A DNA stretch of 64,000 bases, taken from an uncultured Prevotellaceae bacterium (GTDB lineage: Bacteria; Bacteroidota; Bacteroidia; Bacteroidales; Bacteroidaceae). The notes under the pieces are model-generated. The model saw only the letters and a program-made list of their open reading frames with translations. It did no database searches and was not told where the DNA came from. The stretch lies in assembly GCA_902778535.1 (NCBI GenBank), contig CACYYG010000005.1, forward strand, positions 89,883 through 153,882, read 5' to 3'. Positions 41,646-50,249 of this stretch are shown piece after piece (position 1 is the first letter of the stretch; the number at the start of each line of letters is the position of its first letter). A program made the translations under genes and the position numbers.

Positions 41646-43559
41646 ATGAATAAGAAGATATTATCCATGATAGCACTTGTAGCGTCGGTAGCAGCCTGCA
41701 CCGACGACTACAAGGACTGGGCCGAGCCGCAGACCGTGGCTCAGCCCACGCAGGTGAGCTTTGCCGACGGCAGCATCACGACGGTGGGCACCATCGACTT
41801 CAACAGCTACGCTGAAGAGCTTGTGAAGGTGTGCACCATCAAAGCCCCGAGCACCGCGGCCGAGGGCTATGAGCCGTCCTTCGCCATCAACCTGGGCAGC
41901 AACAGCTACGACATCACGGCCGACGGCGTCATGTCGGCAGCCGACCTGCAGGCGTATGTTGCCAGCCAGTTCGGACGCCGTCCCGTAGTACGCGACGTTG
42001 AAGCCACCGTCAGCACGTGGCTCAACAACGGTACCACCACAGTGAAGGCTACCTCCGACATCTTCATCATTAAGGCCATCCCGCAGGCTCCTGTCATCGA
42101 GGCTGCCTATTATCTCACAGGCTCCATCAATGGCTGGAACAACAGCGACACTACCTACAAGCTCACCAACGACGGCAGCGACCCCTATGCAAATCCTGTC
42201 TTCAAGTTGCGCATCCCCGCTCCTGAGGACGGAAGCAACGTCGAGTTCAAGATGACGCCTGAGAGCGGACTTGGCGGCGACTGGAGCGGCTGCCTTGCTG
42301 CTGCTGAGGAGGAGGGCAAGTTCAACTACAACAACAATGGCGGCAACCTCGTCATCACGGCTGACCCTGACGCCCTCTTCTACGACCTTACCTTCAACAT
42401 GCTCGACCAGACATGGAAGGCAACGCCCGTGGGCTTCAACGAGTTCATCTATGAGATAGGCAACGAGAGCAGCTGGAGCGAGCCTCATCCCCTCTATGGC
42501 AATGGTCTCGGCCAGTATGAGGCCATCATCTGGCTCGACGGCGAGTTCAAGTTCAAACCCAACCAGGACAACTGGGACGGCGACTGGGAGAAGGCCAGCG
42601 GCGATGCCAACGGCGGCACGCTGACAACCGACGGCGGACCCAACATGGACGGCGTGGCAGCAGGCCACTATCTCGTGCAGGTGGACCTGAAGGAGATGAC
42701 CTACACTATCACTGCCGTCAGCTCCATCAGTATCATCGGCTCCGTGCGCGGCGCATGGGATACCGACATCGACATGACCTACAACGCCAACTTCAATTGC
42801 TGGGAGGCCCGCGAGACGCTCAGCGCCGGCGAGTACAAGTTCCGCATGAACCACGACTGGGGCATCAACTGGGGCGGCACCGAGGACAACCTCGAGCACA
42901 ACGGTGCCAACCTGCAGCTCGCTGCCGACGGAGCCTACATCATACGCTTCTTCAACAACGGCGAGGGCCCGGCCTACTGCACTGTCAAGGAAGACAGCGG
43001 CTATCCCGACTTCTTCTATGAGATAGGCAACGAGAGCGGATGGGGCACCAGCCACCAGATGGGCGGCAACGGCAACGGACAGTACCAGGGCTACTACTGG
43101 CTCGACGGCGAGTTCAAGTTCAAGCCCAATGCCGACAACTGGGACAACGACCTGGAGTATATCGACGGCACCACAACGAGCGGCACGCTCACCGACGGCG
43201 GCGGCCCCAACTGCCCCGACCCGGGAGCCGGCTTCTATCAGATCAACCTCGACGCAGCAGCCATGACCTACAGCCTGCTGAAGATAGAGAGCATCAGCAT
43301 GATCGGCGGCTTCAACGGCTGGAGCGACGACCTGGAGATGACCTACAACAAGGAGGAAGGCTGCTGGGAGGTGACTACTGATGCTGTCTCGGGCGAGTAC
43401 AAGTTCCGTGCCAACCACGACTGGGGCATCAACTGGGGCGGCACTGAGTCCGACCTGACGCAGGACGGTGCCAACCTCAACATCGAGGCAGGTACCTACA
43501 AGTTCCAGCTCTACCTCACTTATGCCGGCAATAACCGTGTGGTCATTACAAAGCAGTAA
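41646..43559 (+). CDS. susF: SusF-like starch-binding lipoprotein with duplicated modules
   Basis: 637 residues, lipobox VAAC (Cys18). An N-terminal SusE/F-type domain is followed by a module with YYLTGSINGWNNSDTTY and then two nearly identical blocks: EIGNES...WLDGEFKFKP...SISIIGSVRG...NHDWGINWGGTE (from about 42448) and its second copy (from about 43012), roughly 188 residues apart. The repeated DWGINWGGTE motif with many Trp suggests glucan-binding sites. It lies between susE (19 bases) and the OmpA gene (27 bases), in the same operon. Confidence 0.85.
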   Translation: MNKKILSMIALVASVAACTDDYKDWAEPQTVAQPTQVSFADGSITTVGTIDFNSYAEELVKVCTIKAPSTAAEGYEPSFAINLGSNSYDITADGVMSAADLQAYVASQFGRRPVVRDVEATVSTWLNNGTTTVKATSDIFIIKAIPQAPVIEAAYYLTGSINGWNNSDTTYKLTNDGSDPYANPVFKLRIPAPEDGSNVEFKMTPESGLGGDWSGCLAAAEEEGKFNYNNNGGNLVITADPDALFYDLTFNMLDQTWKATPVGFNEFIYEIGNESSWSEPHPLYGNGLGQYEAIIWLDGEFKFKPNQDNWDGDWEKASGDANGGTLTTDGGPNMDGVAAGHYLVQVDLKEMTYTITAVSSISIIGSVRGAWDTDIDMTYNANFNCWEARETLSAGEYKFRMNHDWGINWGGTEDNLEHNGANLQLAADGAYIIRFFNNGEGPAYCTVKEDSGYPDFFYEIGNESGWGTSHQMGGNGNGQYQGYYWLDGEFKFKPNADNWDNDLEYIDGTTTSGTLTDGGGPNCPDPGAGFYQINLDAAAMTYSLLKIESISMIGGFNGWSDDLEMTYNKEEGCWEVTTDAVSGEYKFRANHDWGINWGGTESDLTQDGANLNIEAGTYKFQLYLTYAGNNRVVITKQ

Positions 43560-43586
43560 TTCAAAACCATTAAAAGATTTAGGATT

Positions 43587-44756
43587 ATGAGAAAAATTCA
43601 AAATATCCTCGCAGCAGTGGCACTCCTCATGGGAGTGTCTACTGCCGTGCAGGCACAGAGCGTAGAGGCCAACTATCCCTACAACTTCATCAGTCTGCAA
43701 GGCGGTGCTCAGACCACCTTCACCAACCAGAAGTTTACCGACCTCATTACTCCGCAGGTGGCACTCTCTGCCGGACGTTACTTCAATTCGAAGGTAGGTG
43801 CACGCCTGCACCTGCAGGGATGGCAGATTAAGAGTGCCATAACCGACACCTACAAGTTCAATGCCATCACCGGCGACATCGATCTGCTGATGAACATGAG
43901 CAACATCATCAACCCCAATCGCAGCTGCGATAAGTTCGACTGGGTATTGCTGGCAGGTTTCGGCGTGAACTACGGCTGGGACTTCGATGAGTTCAATACG
44001 CAGAATAACGCACTGGCCATCAATCCCAATCCCTATCTCTGTGGTACCAAACACGCTACCTATAACACGCGTTTAGGCATGCAGTTCAACTACAGCCTTA
44101 GCGAGAAGCTCGCCCTCGGCCTGGAAATAGACGGCAACATGAAGAACGACGAGTTCAACCTGAAGCGCAACTACAACCCCGACTTCCAGGTGCAGGCTCT
44201 CATCGGTCTCACCTTTAAGCTGGGCACCGTTGCCAAGAAACCCATGAAGAGAGAGGTGGTAGAGACCTACTATGTGGACGAGCCTTACACGGAGATTGTG
44301 AAGAAGCAGCGCCCCGTGGAGACTGTCGAGCTGTCGAATATGGAGAAGGTGGTCTACTATGAGATTCGTGAGAGCAACGCCGATGATGCCCAGGGTATCG
44401 ATGCCGCCATCAAGGAGGCTGCCGACCTCATCAAGACCGACCCCAACGCCAAAATCACCGTCACCGGCTATGCCGACATTCAGACAGGTAACCCCGAAAT
44501 CAACATGGGCTACTCGAAGGAACGTGCTCAGGGCGTGACCAGCAAACTGGTGAATGAGCATGGCATCAATGCAGCCAACATTACCACCGACTGGAAGGGC
44601 GACACCGTACAGCCGTTCCCCAACGACAACGACAAAAACCGCTGTGTCATCATCAAGGGCGAGGGTAAGTTCAAGGTGACCAAGTATGAAACCTACGAGG
44701 AAAAGGTCGAAAAGACCCGCCGCGTGGAGAAAACCCGCACGGTGACGGTAGAGTAA
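43587..44756 (+). CDS. OmpA family outer-membrane protein
   Basis: 389 residues. Signal peptide to about VQAQ, an N-terminal beta barrel (about 25-215), a linker rich in Lys/Glu/Val (KKPMKREVVETYYVDEP), and a C-terminal OmpA-like peptidoglycan-binding domain (ITVTGYADIQTGNPEINMGY, SKERAQGVTSKLV), followed by a charged tail KTRRVEKTRTVTVE. It ties the outer membrane to the wall. It follows susF after 27 bases, so it is probably read with the sus operon even though it is not a classical sus component. Three palindromes follow its stop. Confidence 0.9.
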   Translation: MRKIQNILAAVALLMGVSTAVQAQSVEANYPYNFISLQGGAQTTFTNQKFTDLITPQVALSAGRYFNSKVGARLHLQGWQIKSAITDTYKFNAITGDIDLLMNMSNIINPNRSCDKFDWVLLAGFGVNYGWDFDEFNTQNNALAINPNPYLCGTKHATYNTRLGMQFNYSLSEKLALGLEIDGNMKNDEFNLKRNYNPDFQVQALIGLTFKLGTVAKKPMKREVVETYYVDEPYTEIVKKQRPVETVELSNMEKVVYYEIRESNADDAQGIDAAIKEAADLIKTDPNAKITVTGYADIQTGNPEINMGYSKERAQGVTSKLVNEHGINAANITTDWKGDTVQPFPNDNDKNRCVIIKGEGKFKVTKYETYEEKVEKTRRVEKTRTVTVE

Positions 44757-44776
44757 TTTACGCTTTGTGACAAAAC

Positions 44777-44839
44777 AGTAACCACGTGGGTTACTGCCCG
44801 TAACCACGCGGGTTACTGACAGTAACCACGTGGGTTACT
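44777..44839. repeat. Three tandem palindromes of the AGTAACCACGTGGGTTACT type
   Basis: Copies at 44777-44795, 44800-44816 (centre ACGCG instead of ACGTG) and 44821-44839, each with 6-7-base perfect arms. They lie 20 bases after the OmpA stop and could work as a transcription end or a protein-binding array. Confidence 0.8.
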
Positions 44840-44923
44840 AAAATTTTCATTTGTTAACAACTTCGTGTCTTTATCTTCAGTTAAACAAGCGATAGTTGTA
44901 TAGAGAAATAAATGAACCGGAAT

Positions 44924-44953
44924 CCGAGAGATGCAAACGTTTGCATCTCTCGG
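44924..44953. promoter_or_regulatory. LacI-type operator before the amylase, a perfect 30-bp palindrome
   Basis: CCGAGAGATGCAAAC followed by its exact reverse complement. The core TGCAAACGTTTGCA is the same as the site before susC. Centre 44938.5, exactly 66 bases upstream of the centre of the -7 box at 45001-45008. Confidence 0.8.
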
Positions 44954-45000
44954 ACAACATTTTTAAAGCCGCGTGGCCCTGTGCCAAGCGGCATTTTTAT

Positions 45001-45008
45001 TATCTTTG
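45001..45008 (+). promoter_or_regulatory. -7 element of the amylase promoter
   Basis: TATCTTTG, 24 bases before the start codon. No good -33 element is present, which fits dependence on a bound activator. Confidence 0.65.
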
Positions 45009-45031
45009 CAGAAACTAAAAGACATAACGCT

Positions 45032-46831
45032 ATGAAACGGTTACTGCTCTGTTTATCATTTATCATTTCTTATTTGTCATTCAGCCCCGCAGGAGCGCAG
45101 GGCTGGCCTGCCGACTATGGCGGCGTCATGTTGCAGGGCTTCTATTGGGACGGCTTTGCTGATTCTCAATGGAGCCGTCTTGAGAAACAGGTTGACAATC
45201 TCTCTACGACATTCGACCTTGTCTGGCTACCGCAAAGTGGTAACTGTGGAGGACAGTCGATGGGTTACGACGACCTCTATTGGTTTCCTGGCCATTACGA
45301 CAGCTCGTTTGGAACTGAGGATGAACTGCGTTCGCTGATCAACACCTTCAAGGCAAAGGGCATCGGCACTATAGCCGACGTTGTTGTCAACCACCGCAAG
45401 AATGTATCAACATGGACTGACTTCCCGGCTGAGACGTATAAAGGCGTGACTTATCAGCTCACTTACAATGACATTTGTGCTGACGACGAGGCTGCCAGAA
45501 ACGGTCAGAAGGTCGGCCCCAACAAGGATACCGGCGAGGGCTGGGACGGCATGCGCGACCTTGACCATAAAAGCACAAATGTGCAGACCAACGTGAAGGC
45601 TTATCTGCACATGCTGCTGGAAGACCTTGGCTATGCGGGCTTCCGTTACGACATGGTGAAAGGCTATGCAGCAACTTATACCAAGATGTATAACGAGGAT
45701 AGCAAGCCTCTGTTCTCCGTCGGCGAGTGCTGGGACAGCTCCAACACCATCAAGAACTGGATTGACGGTACGGGCAAGACATCTGCCGCCTTCGACTTCC
45801 AGTTCCGCTATACCGTGCGCAATGCAGCCAACAATGGCGATTGGAGTAAGCTGGCAGCACAGAATGAGGGAAACTGGCCGCTGGTTAGCAGCAATTTCAA
45901 TTCAGGCAGCTATCGCCAATATGCCGTGACCTTCGTCGAAAACCACGACACAGAATACCGTTCTTCATCAGCCCAGCAGGATCCTATCCGCAAAGACACT
46001 TTGGCTGCCAATGCCTATCTGTTGGCCATGCCGGGAACGCCTTGTGTCTTTTTGAAGCATTGGCAGTCCTATAAACAGGAAATTGCCAATATGGTGGCCG
46101 TTCGTAAGGCCGTAGGCATCACCAATGTGAGCAAGCCCGTCGCCATGGCCACTAATAAAGACTATTATGTGGTTCAGGTGGCTGGCAGCGGAGAGAAAAA
46201 ACTGCTTTGTGTAGTAGGTAAAAAGGCTGATAGTTATACGCCAAACAGTGACGCATGGAAGAAGGTTATCAGCGGCTATCACTATGTCTATTATGTCAGT
46301 GGAATTGAGCCCAGTGCCATCACTCTGCCTGAACTGAAAAAGGAAGAAGAACCACAAGATGGCGAATTCAACGGCGTGCCATCATTCTGCACTGTAGGCG
46401 ATGGCGAAATCTGTGCCTTCTTCGAGGCACCAATAGCGTGGGGTAGTCAGATTTTCACCTGGGTATGGATGAAAGGCGGTGATGGTAAAGACTATCTGGG
46501 CACCAGCTGGCCAGGCGTTGCCGCTAAGTTACTAAGTACGGCAGACAATGGCAACAAGGTGTTCAAATGGACTTCCACCAAAGCCACAGCTCCTGACTAT
46601 ATCATCTTCAGTGGCGGCGGCAGCCAGACAGCCGACTTCCCCTTCCAGAACGGCGGCTACTACAACAAGGACGGCTTGAAGGCCACTGTCACCCCTGCCG
46701 GTGTTGAGTCTGTTGCGATGTCATCGCAACAGGCAGGACACTACTACGACCTGCAGGGACGCCGTGTCAATGCTACCGAGCTGAAAGCAGGCATCTATAT
46801 TAAGAACGGCAAGAAGATTATCGTGAGATAA
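45032..46831 (+). CDS. Secreted GH13 alpha-amylase with starch-binding module and sorting tail
   Basis: 599 residues from ATG 45032 (MKRLLLCLSFIISYLSF); the longer frame upstream would run through the promoter. Signal peptide to about GAQG. GH13 barrel: nucleophile Asp207 in GFRYDMVKG, acid/base Glu232 in VGECWD, third acid Asp306 in FVENHDTE. A C-terminal beta domain (about 470-565: FEAPIAWGSQIFTWVW ... GTSWPGV) resembles a CBM26-type starch binder. The last 30 residues (HYYDLQGRRVNATELKAGIY, IKNGKKIIVR) match the short sorting-type tail of other secreted proteins here. It probably degrades starch at the surface. Its stop overlaps the convergent glycosyltransferase stop by 14 bases. Confidence 0.93.
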   Translation: MKRLLLCLSFIISYLSFSPAGAQGWPADYGGVMLQGFYWDGFADSQWSRLEKQVDNLSTTFDLVWLPQSGNCGGQSMGYDDLYWFPGHYDSSFGTEDELRSLINTFKAKGIGTIADVVVNHRKNVSTWTDFPAETYKGVTYQLTYNDICADDEAARNGQKVGPNKDTGEGWDGMRDLDHKSTNVQTNVKAYLHMLLEDLGYAGFRYDMVKGYAATYTKMYNEDSKPLFSVGECWDSSNTIKNWIDGTGKTSAAFDFQFRYTVRNAANNGDWSKLAAQNEGNWPLVSSNFNSGSYRQYAVTFVENHDTEYRSSSAQQDPIRKDTLAANAYLLAMPGTPCVFLKHWQSYKQEIANMVAVRKAVGITNVSKPVAMATNKDYYVVQVAGSGEKKLLCVVGKKADSYTPNSDAWKKVISGYHYVYYVSGIEPSAITLPELKKEEEPQDGEFNGVPSFCTVGDGEICAFFEAPIAWGSQIFTWVWMKGGDGKDYLGTSWPGVAAKLLSTADNGNKVFKWTSTKATAPDYIIFSGGGSQTADFPFQNGGYYNKDGLKATVTPAGVESVAMSSQQAGHYYDLQGRRVNATELKAGIYIKNGKKIIVR

Positions 46832-47606
46832 TGTTTCGCACTGCAAACCAGCAGTGCATAAAGAAGGTGCTCAGCTGACCATAATGATGCGCCATCACCT
46901 TGTAGCGCTCGCGCAGCGACTCACGGTGATGGCGCGTTGTTGTGCCCTCCTCCGTGTAGTTAGCCACCACCAAACTTATATTGGTCAAGGGTAAGCCAAA
47001 GCGGTCGGCTTCTTTCATCACGCGGATGCACCAGTCAACGTCGGCGGAGTATTTATACTGTGTGTCATACTGCAGGTTCTTTGCAATGTCGGTACGGGCG
47101 TAGAAAGCCTGATGGCACACCAGCATGCCGTGGCGGAAGGAGCGCCAGTTCAGTTTTGCAGGTGGCTGCAGGCGTCGCGGGTGCAGGAAGTTCCCGTTGG
47201 CGTCCACGATGTTCGTATTGCCATATAGCACGGCAGGCAGTGAGTCGGTAGGCAGCTCGTTTAAGTGACAGCGATGGGCTACCTGCTCCAGCGTGTCAGT
47301 AGCAGGAAAACTGTCGCCGGCATTCATAAACACGATGTAGTCGCCCGAGGCCTGCGTCAGTCCCTTGTTCATTGCGTGATAGATGCCGTCATCGGGCTCT
47401 GAGCGTACAATCACCTTGTGTCCGTTTTCCGAGGCGTCGCTCTTTGCCTTGTAGCCCTCAGCCATGCTGAGCGTGCCATCGGTCGAGGCACCATCAATGA
47501 TGAGGTGCTCTACATCTTCGTATGTCTGTGTCAGCACGCTGTTCAGTGTGCGCTGTAGCACACTCTCCGCGTTGTAGGTTATGGTGACGACGGTGAACTT
47601 AGTCAT
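46818..47606 (-). CDS. Family 2 glycosyltransferase
   Basis: 262 residues from ATG 47606 (MTKFTVVTITYNAESVLQRT). GT-A fold with the nucleotide-binding segment LIIDGASTDGTLSM and the metal-binding/acceptor segment IVFMNAGDSFP replacing the classical DxD. WCIRVMKEADRFG fits the catalytic ED/Q region. It resembles colanic-acid WcaE-type transferases. Overlaps the start of its upstream partner (GT4) by 8 bases, indicating a coupled pair for a surface polysaccharide or glycan. The sugar donor is unknown. Confidence 0.88.
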   Translation of the reverse strand: MTKFTVVTITYNAESVLQRTLNSVLTQTYEDVEHLIIDGASTDGTLSMAEGYKAKSDASENGHKVIVRSEPDDGIYHAMNKGLTQASGDYIVFMNAGDSFPATDTLEQVAHRCHLNELPTDSLPAVLYGNTNIVDANGNFLHPRRLQPPAKLNWRSFRHGMLVCHQAFYARTDIAKNLQYDTQYKYSADVDWCIRVMKEADRFGLPLTNISLVVANYTEEGTTTRHHRESLRERYKVMAHHYGQLSTFFMHCWFAVRNIISR

Positions 47607-48930
47607 TTTTGTGTAGGAGTGATTGATAGAGGTTGATGTATTGGTTGGCCACAATGCTCTCGCCATAGCGGCGTACCACCGAGCGTCGCAGCTCTTTGCG
47701 CAGGGTCATGCCTTCGCTCTCCGACTTCAGCAACGCCCACTCCATGCCGTCGGCCAGGCTCTCGGCCGACAGCCTCCGTGCCAGGTAGCCGTTCTTCTCG
47801 TGGGTAATGATGTCGGTCTGTCCTGAGCCGTCAAACGATACGGGCACGCAGCCGCAGGCCATCGACTCGATGATTGTCTGGCCGAAGGTCTCGTAGAGCG
47901 ACGACGACACAACGATGTTAGCCGCCGAGTAAACCTCTGACAGCCTGTACGTGTCGCTGATATATCCAAGATGAGTGTAGTGGACTGGCAGGTCGTTGAA
48001 GATGCTGGCATCGCGCACCGTACCGAAGAGCAGCAGGTGAATGTCTTTCCCCTTTCCACTCTCCTCTTTCCACTTTCCTTCCAGCAGGCGAAGCGCCTCA
48101 GTCAGATAGCCGAAGCCCTTGATGGGATCGTCAAGGCGGGCGGCACCGAAAGCAATAACGAATTGTGCGTTGATGCCAAGAGTGGTGCGGGCATCGGTGC
48201 GGTCTACAATGGTAAACTGCTGCAGTGAGAGCACATTGGGAATGACGCTGATGGGAAAATGCCCGATGAGCGCACTCTTGCGGGCCTTATCTGCCAGCCA
48301 CTCGCTGACGGCCACGAAGTAGGGACTTCGCTTGTCAAAGCCCGAACCCGTCAACGGACTTTGACAAGCAAAGTCCCTACACTTCATAAAGATTTTTTGT
48401 TTCTTGCGAAACACCCGCGCCGAGAGATCGTTCTTGCCTGGATGGCGCAGGAAATGACACCGATTGCAGCCTGTACTGAAAGTCTCGCAGTCGTAGGCGT
48501 GATGACAGATAGCAGTCAGTGGCCACATGTCGTGCATCGTCCACACCACGGGTTTGCCGCTCTGGAAGATTTTCCGCAGACCGCCCAGCGAGAGGAAGCC
48601 CTGGTTTACCCAGTGCAAGTGGATAATGTCGGCCTCCTGAAACTCTGGTGTGCAAGTGATGTCAATGCCGGCATTAGCTATCGATACCTTGAAAAGGTTC
48701 TGCCGGCTCAGGCGGTTGTTCAGCCAGATGACAAAGCGCTCCCAGTAGAAGCACCATTTTTCTTTCATCTTCCATCCTCCGCCAGTCACCACGGTAATGT
48801 CGTCGGTCTGCTTGTCGCGCACCATCATCTTGGCTTTCACGCCGTTGTTGTTCAGCGCGTCACACAGACGCGAAGCAGCCACGGCAGCGCCACCGGTGCA
48901 CTCGCTAGTGTTTACTATCAGTATTCTCAT
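47599..48930 (-). CDS. Family 4 glycosyltransferase (WcaC-like) with an in-frame palindrome
   Basis: 443 residues from ATG 48930 (MRILIVNTSECTGGAAVAAS). GT-B fold: N-terminal Gly-rich acceptor domain (LHWVNQGFLSLGGLRKIF, WTMHDMWPLTAICHHAYDC) and C-terminal donor site with AFGAARLDDPIKGFGYL and SSSLYETFGQTIIESMACG (E-x7-E). Similar to colanic-acid transferases. Residues near 181-206 (CRDFACQSPLTGSGFDKRSP) come from a 62-base palindrome (48319-48380) read through in frame just before FVAVSEWLADKA. Upstream is a minus-strand -7 box at 48939-48946. Confidence 0.88.
   Translation of the reverse strand: MRILIVNTSECTGGAAVAASRLCDALNNNGVKAKMMVRDKQTDDITVVTGGGWKMKEKWCFYWERFVIWLNNRLSRQNLFKVSIANAGIDITCTPEFQEADIIHLHWVNQGFLSLGGLRKIFQSGKPVVWTMHDMWPLTAICHHAYDCETFSTGCNRCHFLRHPGKNDLSARVFRKKQKIFMKCRDFACQSPLTGSGFDKRSPYFVAVSEWLADKARKSALIGHFPISVIPNVLSLQQFTIVDRTDARTTLGINAQFVIAFGAARLDDPIKGFGYLTEALRLLEGKWKEESGKGKDIHLLLFGTVRDASIFNDLPVHYTHLGYISDTYRLSEVYSAANIVVSSSLYETFGQTIIESMACGCVPVSFDGSGQTDIITHEKNGYLARRLSAESLADGMEWALLKSESEGMTLRKELRRSVVRRYGESIVANQYINLYQSLLHKND
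48319..48380. repeat. Palindrome inserted in frame in the GT4 gene
   Basis: Left arm 48319-48344 starts GTAGGGACTTCGCTTG; right arm 48355-48380 is its reverse complement with 2 mismatches in 26; the loop is 10 bases. It encodes an insert that GT4 proteins normally lack. Confidence 0.85.
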
Positions 48931-48938
48931 AGCGAGCA

Positions 48939-48946
48939 CAAAGGTA
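48939..48946 (-). promoter_or_regulatory. -7 element of the glycosyltransferase pair
   Basis: TACCTTTG on the minus strand, 8 bases before the GT4 start codon, so the leader would be nearly absent. No clear -33 element. Confidence 0.45.
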
Positions 48947-49082
48947 CAAAAAAACTTGTAAAAGCGAAGCATTTTTGTAAGATTAACGCAAAACTTTGGT
49001 TAATGTTTGGATAAACTATGAAAAAACGATTCTGAATATAGGTCAATTATTCTCCTCTCTTTAGAGTCTTTTCCTCTTTTTC

Positions 49083-49114
49083 TTTGGCCAATCCGGTAGC
49101 ACTACATACCTTTG
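49083..49114 (+). promoter_or_regulatory. Promoter of the RHS operon
   Basis: TTTG (49083-49086) and TACCTTTG (49107-49114) with a 20-base spacer. About 70 bases before the first gene of the operon. Confidence 0.75.
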
Positions 49115-49187
49115 CATAAGAATTCAGGAAACATACCAAAAGCACCCCACAAAATATTGGGGAAAACATTTCAATAGTGTATTGTTT

Positions 49188-50249
49188 ATGAAAAGCACAT
49201 TTTTTATTTCTGTATTTACGTCGTTACTTTGGATTACAGCGGCCTATGGTCAGGTGAATCTTTCCGACATGGAACCGATGTCAGCCGACAGCCTGCAGAA
49301 AAGCGTCATCCGCTATTTCTCGCCGGGTAATGGCGGACGTGACAGGATATGGGACTTTTCCAAGAAGCTCGGCTCTCGGGAGTCTTCGCAGGTGATGTTC
49401 TGGAAGGACAGCACCGGCGTGGTGTCCGTCATGGAGCCGGGTAGGATCAGCTATTACCGCACCACTCCCGACACGCTCATCCTCATAGGCAGCGAGTCGC
49501 CCCTGAAGATACGGGAATATGTCGTTGGGAAAACCGCCAAGAAGTTTCCCCTTGAGTATGGTGATTCCATCAGCGAAGGCTTCAGGTGCGAGGGGATGTA
49601 CTGCGGCGACCACCCGTTCCGCGAGGCCGGCACGACGACGGTCAGGGTGGACGGCGTCGGCTCCGTCGTGCTGTCCGGGAACGACACGCTTAGGAACGTG
49701 CGGCGGTTGCACACCATCGACGCCTACTCTGTCTGCATGGACCTCAGCTACGAAGCCCTTGACACCGCCAGGCTCACACAGGTCATCGACGAGCGCTACG
49801 AGTGGTACCTGCCCGATTCACAGTACCCGATTATTGAGGCAGGGACGAGTACCACGTACTACGACATGGATGCCATCGGCACTACCAAATACGCATACTG
49901 CAATCTCCCTGAGGACTTGGCAGCCTATTATATCACGTCAGAAGAAGAGGATGAGACAGATGAGCAGGAAGGCTTCCCTGATGAGGAGCAGCAGGCAGCG
50001 GACATCATCCATTACCAGATTGAGGTTCATGGGAACGTGCTCCAGATGACATACGGCCTTGACGAAGACGCCACCATCGCCACCATCGTCGCCAACCGCA
50101 TGGGAATGGTATGCGTGAGCAGGCAGTGGACGCAGGAGGCAGGCCAAGGCTATTCCGCGCAGATAGACTGCAGCGGCCTGCGTCCGGGAATATACATCTT
50201 GTATATCAACGTCAATGGAAAAGTCTACAGCGAGAAGGTTACACTATGA
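49188..50249 (+). CDS. Secreted protein with C-terminal T9SS sorting-type domain, first gene of the RHS operon
   Basis: 353 residues from ATG 49188; a TTG 6 bases upstream is in frame. Signal peptide to about AAYGQ. The body (about 25-270) shows no domain I know and is rich in Asp/Glu/Tyr, with an acidic patch TSEEEDETDEQEGFPDEEQQ. The last ~80 residues (IHYQIEVHGNVLQMTYGLDE ... CSGLRPGIYILYINVNG ... YSEKVTL) look like a T9SS type A sorting domain. It overlaps the next RHS gene by 4 bases. I infer a surface-displayed partner for the RHS proteins. Confidence 0.7.
   Translation: MKSTFFISVFTSLLWITAAYGQVNLSDMEPMSADSLQKSVIRYFSPGNGGRDRIWDFSKKLGSRESSQVMFWKDSTGVVSVMEPGRISYYRTTPDTLILIGSESPLKIREYVVGKTAKKFPLEYGDSISEGFRCEGMYCGDHPFREAGTTTVRVDGVGSVVLSGNDTLRNVRRLHTIDAYSVCMDLSYEALDTARLTQVIDERYEWYLPDSQYPIIEAGTSTTYYDMDAIGTTKYAYCNLPEDLAAYYITSEEEDETDEQEGFPDEEQQAADIIHYQIEVHGNVLQMTYGLDEDATIATIVANRMGMVCVSRQWTQEAGQGYSAQIDCSGLRPGIYILYINVNGKVYSEKVTL

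Noticed and set aside
41661-44054. 797-aa open frame on the minus strand opposite susF and the OmpA gene
   Set aside because: It is a shadow of high-GC codons on the plus strand; both plus-strand genes have clear domains, signal peptides and operon context, and the antisense protein has no recognisable motif.
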